Assembly: GCA_002409455.1 (NCBI GenBank)
Contig: DHNI01000119.1
Location: forward strand, 1-9,493
From: Firmicutes bacterium UBA5420
Lineage (GTDB): Bacteria; Bacillota; Limnochordia; Darwinibacteriales; Darwinibacteriaceae
Reading direction: 5' to 3'
DNA: 9,493 nt
The position numbers were made by a program, and so were the translations under genes. The notes beneath the pieces were generated by a model. It did not search any database. It saw only the letters and a program-made list of their open reading frames with translations, and had not been told where the DNA came from. Positions 1 to 5,821 of this stretch are shown here, in pieces; within the stretch, counting starts at the first letter, position 1; each line of letters starts with the position of its first letter.

Positions 1-770
1 CCACCGCTCACCGTTACATCAAGGACCAGCTCGCCACCAAAACCTTGAGCACTACCGCGATGCGTACCATCGCCCACGTGAATGTCAAACGATGTGCTCG
101 TGACATCCTCCTCTTCTTCGGCAGCCTCTTCGACTACTTCACCTGTATCTGTTAGAGCGTTTTCTACAGCTTTCATCAAGGCGGTGCTACTTACTGTCGC
201 ACCACTTACCACTTCAACATCGAAGCTCTGGCGTTGTACAATAGTCGTAGTCAGCTCTTCGATCGCTGCATCAGCTACAAAGGGTGTTTCGTGGTGCGGT
301 CTCACGTTAACATCACTGATTTTTCCATCACTAATTGTCACATCCACAACTAAGACGCCACCGTAACCCTGGGCACTACCGGCATATACTCCATCTTCAT
401 AGTTACCTAGAGCCTTCTGCAAAGCCTGTTCAGTAGCTGCGATAAGGGCTTTGCTCGTGAATGTGGCACCGCTCACAACCTGAACATTAGCATTCTGGGA
501 TTGTACGATAGTCGCAGTTAGTTCCTCAATGGCCGCGTCAGCCACAAAGGGTGTTTCCTGGTGCGGTCTCACCTTGACATCACTGATTTTTCCACCACTA
601 ATGGTCACATCCACGACTAAGTCACCGCCATAACCTTTAGCCGTGCCAGCATAGACGCCGTCTTTCATTATATCGGCCTGGGTCGTCATGGACCAAACCG
701 CTGCGGACACTAAAAGCAAACCAATGAATAATACCAAACTAATGTTTCTTCTCGTGCGCGTTGTAAGCAC
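1..770 (-). CDS. Tandem FMN-binding (FMN_bind) domain protein, C-terminus beyond window edge
   Basis: Partial gene; 256 codons are visible and the frame is open at base 1. The start is GTG at 770-768, seven bases after the Shine-Dalgarno GAGGGGG (784-778). Residues 5-8 are Arg-rich and 12-26 hydrophobic, so it is a signal peptide or membrane anchor. Two complete and one incomplete FMN_bind repeats follow. Repeat starts are DGVYAGTAKGYGG (37-49), DGVYAGSAQGYGG (126-138) and DGTHRGSAQGFGG (234-246). The complete repeats end in SGATFTS (100-106) and SGATVSS (189-195), the Ser-Gly-Ala-Thr signature whose Thr carries covalent FMN in NqrC/RnfG-type proteins. An acidic Glu-rich linker (211-222) separates repeats 2 and 3. 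Known of the family: extracytoplasmic flavin carriers modified by ApbE. Inferred: an electron-transfer protein outside the membrane. Odd: the Asp usually six residues before the flavin Thr is Gln and Glu here. No ApbE or partner oxidoreductase is in the window. Confidence 0.9.
   Translation of the reverse strand, partial: MLTTRTRRNISLVLFIGLLLVSAAVWSMTTQADIMKDGVYAGTAKGYGGDLVVDVTISGGKISDVKVRPHQETPFVADAAIEELTATIVQSQNANVQVVSGATFTSKALIAATEQALQKALGNYEDGVYAGSAQGYGGVLVVDVTISDGKISDVNVRPHHETPFVADAAIEELTTTIVQRQSFDVEVVSGATVSSTALMKAVENALTDTGEVVEEAAEEEEDVTSTSFDIHVGDGTHRGSAQGFGGELVLDVTVSG
277..621. repeat. Tandem DNA repeat, 267-bp period, inside the FMN-binding gene
   Basis: Bases 277-354 and 544-621 align without gaps and differ at 6 of 78 positions; the offset of 267 bp equals 89 codons. 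Similarity at DNA level, including mostly identical codons, suggests a relatively recent duplication of one FMN_bind domain or ongoing homogenisation. The third copy (1 to about 70) is offset by 324 bp from the second and is more diverged. Confidence 0.85.
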
Positions 771-777
771 TAGTAAA

Positions 778-784
778 CCCCCTC
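778..784 (-). promoter_or_regulatory. Ribosome binding site deciding a GTG start
   Basis: GAGGGGG on the minus strand lies seven bases before GTG (770-768). It decides the start: the first in-frame ATG (689-687) has no comparable site, and starting there would delete the hydrophobic export segment. Confidence 0.75.
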
Positions 785-805
785 GTATAGTTCCTTTAGT
801 TCTGA

Positions 806-1936
806 TTAAAACTCTTCGCCAGCCTGATCAGCCCAGAGTTGGATAAACTCCAGCAACTGCTCTCGAGAAGGGCTATGCATGTTGCGAACATAAAAGCCCG
901 ACGTCGCCTTACCTACGGCCAACGATTCCTCCACCCCTAACTGTAACATTAATCCTAGGCAAAATCCAGCATTAAAGTTGTCCCCTGCGCCAGTTGTCAA
1001 ACGGGGTTTCGATGTAAATGGGCCTTCCGAGTAGAAATACTCTCCATCCACATATGCACCGGCTTCAAAGGTGGGATGCACCATAACACACCACAGCCCT
1101 AGATCTTCACCAAGCGCCCTAACGATCTCCTCTAAATCTGCTTCTTCCACCGGTTTGCTCAGAGTTAAGCCCCGCACAGTAGCAATTTCTGAAGCTTCTT
1201 TACGATTGAGACCGAGGATCACCCGATAATAAGTAGAAAAGCGACGAATGACCTCAAGAGCCTCACAAATGTCCCCAGGACTCCGTTTACTCGGATCAGC
1301 CAAGTCTACGAAAAAAAATGGCAGGTAGCCATCGGGATAAGGACTACAAAGATCCAATAAGCCAGCCCAGATTTCATTCATATAGGGAGTCATGGTCCAG
1401 TTCACCGTAGCCACCAAATCAGCTCTGCCAAAGATCCTCTTGAGCTGTTCGTCACCTACCTCTTTTTGCAGCATAGCCCAATTCACATCGTTGAGGGACT
1501 CCATTTTTCCCAGCATAACCTTACCATCATCAAACTCTACAGCATCGGTATGACCGGGTTCTGCAACGGAGAAGACCTGCGTGCAGCCATCTGTAAGTTC
1601 AGTGAAAACCGGATGAATATTGGGGTAACCCAGCGAGCCCACATACGATACACCAGTCCCTGCCTTCACCAAGGCATTACCCATAATGGGCCCATTCCCT
1701 CCAAGCTTCATCGTCTTGGGAACAAACTCAATATTGGTGCTCAAGCCAGCCGCGTTGGAAATACGTTCTCCAAACTGACGCATATTCGCCATCCGTGTAT
1801 ATGAGTCAAAGGATTGTCTGCGATCAACCACTTCTACGATTTCATCTACAAATCCATCAAACCCGATGGCCACCGATAATTGGGTGGGATCGAGGTTCTG
1901 CAAGCGCTGATATAGTTGTCTTAGTTTTGTTTGCAT
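806..1936 (-). CDS. PfkB-family carbohydrate/nucleoside kinase
   Basis: 376 residues, slightly longer than the usual 300-340 of ribokinase-family enzymes, which transfer phosphate from ATP to a sugar or nucleoside hydroxyl in the cytoplasm. Visible motifs: IGFDGFVDEI (24-33) in the N-terminal substrate region; GGNGP (79-83), equivalent to the family's GGN motif; the NRKE anion/metal motif (244-247); and the C-terminal signature TTGAGDNFNAGF (314-325), where Asp319 is the expected catalytic base. The family is secure; the substrate cannot be read from sequence. A long insert-like stretch (about 145-225) could form part of the lid. The ATG at 1936 follows AGGAGGT (1955-1949) with a rather long 12-base spacer; no in-frame alternative start exists before the upstream stop. 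It lies 35 bp before the FMN-binding gene with no terminator between, so the two are probably co-transcribed, though a functional link is unclear. Confidence 0.9.
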   Translation of the reverse strand: MQTKLRQLYQRLQNLDPTQLSVAIGFDGFVDEIVEVVDRRQSFDSYTRMANMRQFGERISNAAGLSTNIEFVPKTMKLGGNGPIMGNALVKAGTGVSYVGSLGYPNIHPVFTELTDGCTQVFSVAEPGHTDAVEFDDGKVMLGKMESLNDVNWAMLQKEVGDEQLKRIFGRADLVATVNWTMTPYMNEIWAGLLDLCSPYPDGYLPFFFVDLADPSKRSPGDICEALEVIRRFSTYYRVILGLNRKEASEIATVRGLTLSKPVEEADLEEIVRALGEDLGLWCVMVHPTFEAGAYVDGEYFYSEGPFTSKPRLTTGAGDNFNAGFCLGLMLQLGVEESLAVGKATSGFYVRNMHSPSREQLLEFIQLWADQAGEEF

Positions 1937-2011
1937 CTCTGTCCATTTACCTCCTAGAACAAGCTCTACTCACAATTCTCGATCCAGGGGCAATCTCCTC
2001 CTGAAGTCGAA

Positions 2012-2833
2012 TTAGTTCACCAAGAAGATCACAGCATAACGGGCAAAGAAATCATACTGAACCATGGCCTCTAAGACTCGGCGAGTATCGTCTTCACTAA
2101 TATACACTCCGGTCTGGGTTGCATCGGCCACTGCAACGGCCTCTACCACCAGCGGTGCCACATAGGGATAATCGGAGTCCACAGCAATCCGCTCCAGAAG
2201 TTCCGAGGTCAACTCAGAACCATAGCCCACCACTCCGCGATCCTGCACGACATCCTGTCCAGCCAAGACGCCACCATAGAGAAGCTGGCCTGATTCGCTA
2301 TAGATACGCGGGCTCATTCCCCTTTTCACATCGAGATGGCGCGCATCAATGACCAATCCAGTGAAAAATGTGCCTTGCGTGGCAAGTCTTTCGCCCCAAT
2401 ACTCATAGCTATTCTCTGAAGTGGCATAGCTCCGTTCCACTTTGAGGTCCTTCCAATAATAGCGTCCTTCTTTATCAGCAGTGACGATCAGTTCATAGCG
2501 TCCAGGGTTAGGAAGGATTTGTATTTCGGGTACGTTCAGGGTTGTCCATCCACCCCCTCCGACTAATTCGTGTCGCGATATATGATCCTCGACTACCTCA
2601 TTATTGTTCTTGATATGGCATAGAGTCATAGTAACGGATGCATCAGCCAAATCAGTGCGCAAAGCCATACTGATCGTGTAACTTTTGCCTGCTTCCACAG
2701 GCAAATCAAAGCGAAACTCCTGCCCGGCTCCGAGCATCAACGGTGTACCCGTTGCCGTAACCCCACCACTTACAGCCAATAAGAAGACCAAAACCATCGA
2801 ACCTGTAATAATGCGGATAAACTTTCTGTACAT
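2012..2833 (-). CDS. Secreted protein with beta-sandwich-like N-terminus and LPP20-like C-terminal domain
   Basis: 273 residues. Arg/Lys at 3-7 and a hydrophobic run (8-22) make a clear signal peptide; there is no lipobox Cys. Residues about 31-135 look like a beta-rich sandwich (alternating hydrophobic strands, Gly/Asn turns, WTTLNVPEI at 96-104), resembling carbohydrate-binding or extracellular jelly-roll modules; this is inference from pattern only. Residues about 155-272 carry the pattern TGLVIDARHLDV (158-169), MSPRIY (173-178), LLYGG (184-188), VVGYG (201-205), an acidic helix EDDTRRVLEAM (247-257) and a final hydrophobic strand AVIFLV. I recognise this from secreted LPP20-type lipoproteins and related bacterial envelope proteins. 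The ATG at 2833 follows GGAGG (2845-2841) by seven bases. It is first of three minus-strand genes. The molecular function is unknown; an envelope structural or binding role is the best guess. Confidence 0.75.
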   Translation of the reverse strand: MYRKFIRIITGSMVLVFLLAVSGGVTATGTPLMLGAGQEFRFDLPVEAGKSYTISMALRTDLADASVTMTLCHIKNNNEVVEDHISRHELVGGGGWTTLNVPEIQILPNPGRYELIVTADKEGRYYWKDLKVERSYATSENSYEYWGERLATQGTFFTGLVIDARHLDVKRGMSPRIYSESGQLLYGGVLAGQDVVQDRGVVGYGSELTSELLERIAVDSDYPYVAPLVVEAVAVADATQTGVYISEDDTRRVLEAMVQYDFFARYAVIFLVN

Positions 2834-2845
2834 AAAGGAACCTCC

Positions 2846-2923
2846 ATCTGGGGCGAATTTCCATTCGTGCCGATTTCCCCCTAATCCTATACAATAAACT
2901 TACCACAAAAGGGGGAGTTTTTC
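2846..2923. promoter_or_regulatory. Divergent promoter region between the secreted-protein operon and the M23 lipoprotein gene
   Basis: The 78 bp between the two divergent ribosome binding sites must hold both promoters if each gene has its own. On the plus strand TATACAAT (2888-2895) gives a plausible -10 (TACAAT), but the -35 position has only a weak match. No convincing minus-strand promoter was found by eye. No riboswitch or clear palindrome is visible. Confidence 0.4.
2911..2917 (+). promoter_or_regulatory. Ribosome binding site deciding a TTG start
   Basis: GGGGGAG lies six bases before TTG at 2924. No other in-frame start precedes the Lys-rich, hydrophobic signal peptide, so the TTG is taken as the initiation codon of the M23 lipoprotein. 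Confidence 0.7.
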
Positions 2924-3553
2924 TTGACTAGAAAATACTGGATTCTTTTGATCCTTGTACTTATTGCTTTGCCTATTACAGGATGTTCGTCCATTACAGA
3001 TCAGGGTGGGGGGTTGCCGGGGAAGCCCCAGCCCCTCTGGCTAGCAGACGGCTTTGATTTTCCTGTCGGCAACCCAGACGGTCGCGGCTGGTCCGTCACA
3101 GGCTACAGTTTTTTGAGTTGGAGCACCTATAGTAATTCTTACCACCCAGGGGAAGACTGGAATATTCCAGGTGCCGGTAACGGTGACCATGGTGAGCATG
3201 TCTATTCTGTGGCCAATGGAGAAGTAGTTTTCTCGGGATGGAACACAGCTCTGGGTAACGTTATTTTGATCAAGCATGCCATTTCTCCAGAAAACTTTGT
3301 GTGGTCCCAGTACGCCCACCTCGACGAGCGCTGGGTATCCAAGGGCGAACTGGTAGCCCGCCGACAACCAATCGGCACTGTAGGCCGAGGGCCCAACAAT
3401 CGCTTCGCGGCCCATCTTCACTTTGAGATGCGCAAAGAAGATCTTCCAGCCAACGCCTGGCCGCGAACCAATGGAGTGGCCTGGCCTCGCTCGAAGGTAA
3501 CAGATTATTGGCTCCATCCAACTTCGTTTATAAATCAAAACAGACCGCAATAG
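2924..3553 (+). CDS. M23-family (LytM-like) metallopeptidase lipoprotein
   Basis: 209 residues from a TTG start. The signal peptide (Arg3/Lys4, hydrophobic 6-17) ends in the lipobox ITGC with Cys21 as the predicted lipidated residue, so the mature protein is anchored on the outer face of the membrane. The M23 zinc endopeptidase core is complete: HPGED (74-78, His74 and Asp78 as zinc ligands), YAHLDE (130-135, His132) and HLHFE (164-168, His166 as ligand, His164 catalytic). Such enzymes cut peptide cross-bridges of peptidoglycan. With every expected metal and catalytic residue present, it should be an active hydrolase rather than a LytM-like scaffold. A stretch after HLHFE (about 171-196, Trp/Pro-rich) is longer than in minimal M23 domains. 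It lies 45 bp before murB, which fits a small cell-wall cluster; murB appears to have its own promoter as well. Confidence 0.92.
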   Translation: MTRKYWILLILVLIALPITGCSSITDQGGGLPGKPQPLWLADGFDFPVGNPDGRGWSVTGYSFLSWSTYSNSYHPGEDWNIPGAGNGDHGEHVYSVANGEVVFSGWNTALGNVILIKHAISPENFVWSQYAHLDERWVSKGELVARRQPIGTVGRGPNNRFAAHLHFEMRKEDLPANAWPRTNGVAWPRSKVTDYWLHPTSFINQNRPQ

Positions 3554-3560
3554 CGTTTTG

Positions 3561-3569
3561 TGCTAGAAT
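3561..3569 (+). promoter_or_regulatory. Extended -10 promoter candidate for murB
   Basis: TGCTAGAAT matches the extended -10 form (TGnTATAAT with one mismatch) and sits 29 bases before the murB start, with GAGGAG (3585-3590) downstream. No good -35 is visible, which extended -10 promoters tolerate. It lies in the 45-bp gap after the M23 gene. Confidence 0.45.
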
Positions 3570-3598
3570 ATAGATAGCAAAAGTGAGGAGGCGCTACG

Positions 3599-4465
3599 AT
3601 GTTCCTTGAAAATTACCCGCTATCTAAGGTCACTTCGTTAGGAGTAGGGGGCCCTGCCGATTTTTTTCTCCAACCAACGTCCACCAACGACGTGGCGCGG
3701 GCCCAGCGCTTCGCGATAGAACGAGAGCTACCCCTAACGATCATCGGATATGGTACCAACCTCTTGGTTCGCGACGGGGGAATTCGAGGAGTGGTACTAC
3801 AAATCGCCCATCCCTTTGCAGAGGCCAAGGTAGAGGGCATGATTCTTACAGCTCAGGCAGGATGCCTTTTGAGCTCCTTAAGTAAGCTGGCCCTACACCG
3901 TCACCTCAGCGGTTTGGAGTTCGCGGTGGGGATACCTGGCGGTCTAGGAGGAGCTACTTTTATGAATGCTGGGGCCTATGGAGGCGAAGTTGGGCCTCTA
4001 ATCCGTAGCATACAGTTTGTGCGTGACGGACAGCTCGGCACGTGGAGTCGTGACGAGTTTTACTTTTCTTATCGATCCAGCCGTCTCCAGAGCGAGGCGG
4101 AGGGGGCCATCGTTACCCAAGTAGAACTCGAACTCAAGCCTGGGGCGCCTAGGGATATTCTGCAAAGAATGAATGATTTTCAGAACCAAAGGCGTAGCAA
4201 GCAACCGCTGGAATACCCAAGTGCCGGAAGTACGTTTAAACGTCCTCCAGGATATTACGTAGGACCTTTAATAGAGCAGGCAGGATTGAAGGGGTTGCGC
4301 ATGGGCGGTGCTCAAGTTTCCACAAAACATGCTGGTTTTATCACCCGGATTGGCGAGGCCAAGGCCCGTGACTTCTTGGATTTGATCGCCAAAATTCAAG
4401 ATACCATTCTACAAGAGTTTGGAGTCGCGCTGGAGCCAGAAATCCGCATTCTTGGGGAAGATTGA
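3599..4465 (+). CDS. murB: UDP-N-acetylenolpyruvoylglucosamine reductase
   Basis: 288 residues. MurB is the cytoplasmic FAD enzyme that reduces UDP-GlcNAc-enolpyruvate to UDP-MurNAc with NADPH, the second committed step of peptidoglycan synthesis. Seen: the FAD-binding segment GYGTNLLVRDGGIRGVV (50-66; Thr replaces the commoner Ser of GSN); GLEFAVGIPGGLGGA (105-119) followed by FMNAGAYGGE (121-130); YRSSR (158-162) with the conserved substrate Arg159; PSAGSTFKRP (207-216) with Ser211 as the expected proton donor; and PEIRILG (280-286) with Glu281. The PSAGSTFKRP form and lack of the E. coli-type extra loop indicate a type II MurB as in Gram-positives. The N-terminus is short: the glycine-rich GVGGPADF begins at residue 15. 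An in-frame TGA at 3584-3586 rules out an upstream start. The ATG follows GAGGAG by eight bases. Confidence 0.97.
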   Translation: MFLENYPLSKVTSLGVGGPADFFLQPTSTNDVARAQRFAIERELPLTIIGYGTNLLVRDGGIRGVVLQIAHPFAEAKVEGMILTAQAGCLLSSLSKLALHRHLSGLEFAVGIPGGLGGATFMNAGAYGGEVGPLIRSIQFVRDGQLGTWSRDEFYFSYRSSRLQSEAEGAIVTQVELELKPGAPRDILQRMNDFQNQRRSKQPLEYPSAGSTFKRPPGYYVGPLIEQAGLKGLRMGGAQVSTKHAGFITRIGEAKARDFLDLIAKIQDTILQEFGVALEPEIRILGED

Positions 4466-4471
4466 CACTGT

Positions 4472-4495
4472 AACTCAACTAGCGTTTGAGTTTTT
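4472..4495 (+). terminator. Intrinsic terminator of murB, overlapping the end of the convergent transporter gene
   Basis: AACTCAA (4472-4478) pairs perfectly with TTGAGTT (4486-4492) around a seven-base loop, followed by a T run (4491-4495). It starts seven bases after the murB stop. The hairpin lies over the last codons and stop of the opposite-strand transporter gene. On that strand it has no T run, so it terminates best in the murB direction. Confidence 0.7.
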
Positions 4496-5474
4496 CTACA
4501 TTTTCTTTCAATTCTTTGTAGGTGGCAGGATCAAGATGGGTCTTTTCTAGAAGTCGCAGCACCCCTTCTACCTTACTAACATCGAAAACCTGGTCTTTTT
4601 TCACGTAGGGTTTTCTGACTCGGAAACGTCCGTGATTCAGTGACCGATTGCTCGTGCCTACGTACAACTCTTCTTTGATCAAGCGCTTGCAATAACCAAC
4701 CGGGCAGTGTTCATTTCGGCAGACTTTTTCATGAAGACACAGTTCGTTCAAGGCCTGATCGAGGGCACGAAGATGCCCTGCAGCATCCTTAAACGCACCT
4801 GATGGGGCTTGCCCTTGGCGCCTTTCTCTCAAAAGCGGAATTACCAGGTACATAACTAGGGCTGTTAAGGGCCCTAAGACCAAGATTGCATTAGAAATGG
4901 TCAGAAATCGAACGGGGACGGTCTGGGCGAGATGAAAGAGACCGAATCCTATGAATACAGCACTGGATATGAGCTTGAGGGCAAGATCAGGAATCCGCTC
5001 GCCCAATCTGCTACCAACTAATATGGCAGCCAGACTCGTTAGAACCATGCCCAGCACAGTTCCGATAAGAATCGCCCAGGGAAAAGCAGCATGGGACGCT
5101 AGAGCAATGGCAGTCAGTTGCGTCTTGTCTCCGAGTTCCCCGATAAAGAAGGCTAAAGCAACGACTAGCACAGGACTGGCAGAGATCTTCTTTGCTCCGT
5201 GGCCGTCATCGTCTGTGCTTCTCAGTGTCCATAATCCAAAAACTAGAAACAGCAGGGCTGATCCCAGGCGAATGGTCGATAAGGGTATGATGTGGGCTAA
5301 GTAGGCCCCAATGATGACCGCAAGTCCGTGATTGAAAAAAGCCCCCAAGGCCACTCCAGTCAGCACTTGCCCTACCGCATACTGTAGAGCGAAGGTCATG
5401 GCGAGAATTTGGGTCTTATCTCCTAGTTCGGCTATAAAGATCAAGGCTGCCGCTTTACCTATTTCATAGAGCAT
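4479..5474 (-). CDS. GDT1/TMEM165 (UPF0016) family cation transporter with Cys-rich C-terminal extension
   Basis: 331 residues from ATG 5474. Two copies of the family signature are present: AELGDKTQ (15-22) and GELGDKTQ (112-119), each in a hydrophobic hairpin, giving the expected two-repeat, six-helix core (residues 1-185). Bacterial and eukaryotic members move Mn2+ and/or Ca2+, commonly exporting Mn2+; that role is family knowledge here. Odd: bacterial members are usually about 190-210 residues. This one adds a seventh hydrophobic stretch (191-215), a basic RERRQ, then about 110 soluble residues with C246, C252, C257 and C262 (spacing C-x5-C-x4-C-x4-C, with His248 and His256) and a basic, helical end. 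The frame is open upstream to 5645, but those residues overlap the divergent gene and look non-coding, so the start just before the first helix is chosen; GGAAGGGA precedes it by eight bases. Confidence 0.9.
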   Translation of the reverse strand: MLYEIGKAAALIFIAELGDKTQILAMTFALQYAVGQVLTGVALGAFFNHGLAVIIGAYLAHIIPLSTIRLGSALLFLVFGLWTLRSTDDDGHGAKKISASPVLVVALAFFIGELGDKTQLTAIALASHAAFPWAILIGTVLGMVLTSLAAILVGSRLGERIPDLALKLISSAVFIGFGLFHLAQTVPVRFLTISNAILVLGPLTALVMYLVIPLLRERRQGQAPSGAFKDAAGHLRALDQALNELCLHEKVCRNEHCPVGYCKRLIKEELYVGTSNRSLNHGRFRVRKPYVKKDQVFDVSKVEGVLRLLEKTHLDPATYKELKENVEKLKR

Positions 5475-5513
5475 TGTGTTCGTCCCTTCCAAAATAGAGG
5501 TACCTCGTTGAGA

Positions 5514-5528
5514 TTTCTTGACAAGAAA
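5514..5528. promoter_or_regulatory. 7-1-7 palindrome, candidate operator between divergent genes
   Basis: TTTCTTG and CAAGAAA are perfect inverted heptamers around one A, about 40 bp upstream of the GDT1 transporter start and 67 bp upstream of the 69-residue gene. Its centre contains the -35-like TTGACA (5518-5523, plus strand) and TTGTCA (minus strand). The 7-1-7 layout is that of Fur-family boxes, but the bases do not match known Fur, Zur, PerR or MntR consensus sequences that I recall. The binding protein is unknown. Confidence 0.45.
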
Positions 5529-5540
5529 CATGTGACGCTG

Positions 5541-5578
5541 GCAGGAATTTTGAACCTGCACAGGGTATAAGATCTGTG
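5541..5578 (+). other. Two adjacent stem-loops in the leader of the 69-residue gene
   Basis: GCAGG (5541-5545) pairs with CCTGC (5555-5559) over a nine-base loop. CACAG (5559-5563) pairs with CTGTG (5574-5578) over a ten-base loop just before the ribosome binding site. They share base 5559, so they barely avoid or slightly exclude each other. This may be a structured leader; no known riboswitch was recognised. Confidence 0.35.
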
Positions 5579-5594
5579 AGGGGAGGTAATTAGA

Positions 5595-5804
5595 ATGAGC
5601 ACCATGTTTAAGACCGGCGAATTTTTCGTGCGTCTGCGCGTTCAAGGAGAACGCCCCAAACTAACAATCTGGAATCACAACGGCACAAAAATAATCAGTG
5701 AGTTTATTAGCAGCACTACGCCAAATTTCTGGGTTCAAATCGCTAAACTAACATCGCAGGACGTGGTTGATCAAGTTCAATCCCTACTTCAAAACGAAAA
5801 ATAA
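5595..5804 (+). CDS. Small protein of unknown function (69 residues)
   Basis: I do not recognise this protein. The case for a real gene is the strong GGGAGGT (5581-5587) seven bases before the ATG, and a following hairpin terminator. It has no signal peptide, membrane segment or Cys. Residues about 9-40 alternate polar and hydrophobic in a way that suggests three to four beta strands (FFVRLRV, KLTIWN, IISEFI), with an amphipathic helix from about 53 to the end (SQDVVDQVQSLLQ). A second Met at residue 4 is an alternative start. It lies divergent from the GDT1 transporter across a 120-bp control region and 68 bp before cutC, so a link to metal handling is possible but only by position. Confidence 0.6.
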   Translation: MSTMFKTGEFFVRLRVQGERPKLTIWNHNGTKIISEFISSTTPNFWVQIAKLTSQDVVDQVQSLLQNEK

Positions 5805-5821
5805 ACAACTGCTCCAATAGA

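Noticed and set aside
82..366. Ser/Thr-rich plus-strand frame, 94 codons
   Set aside because: It is antisense to the FMN-binding gene; its low-complexity composition mirrors the repeat coding strand and it has no ribosome binding site.
3041..3550. 169-codon minus-strand frame inside the M23 gene
   Set aside because: The plus strand encodes a complete M23 domain with all zinc ligands; the antisense frame has no recognisable motifs or ribosome binding site.
5535..5565. tRNA T-arm-like sequence on the minus strand (GCAGGTTCAAAATTCCTGC)
   Set aside because: The loop is nine bases rather than seven, and no acceptor stem, anticodon arm or D arm can be formed around it; treated as a simple stem-loop.
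5475..5594. yybP-ykoY manganese riboswitch upstream of the GDT1 gene
   Set aside because: It was expected from family context, but the conserved loop sequences are not visible on either strand.
5475..5645. 57-residue N-terminal extension of the GDT1 transporter
   Set aside because: It would overlap the start of the divergent small gene and the palindrome region, shows no family similarity, and the first helix of the family begins right after ATG 5474.
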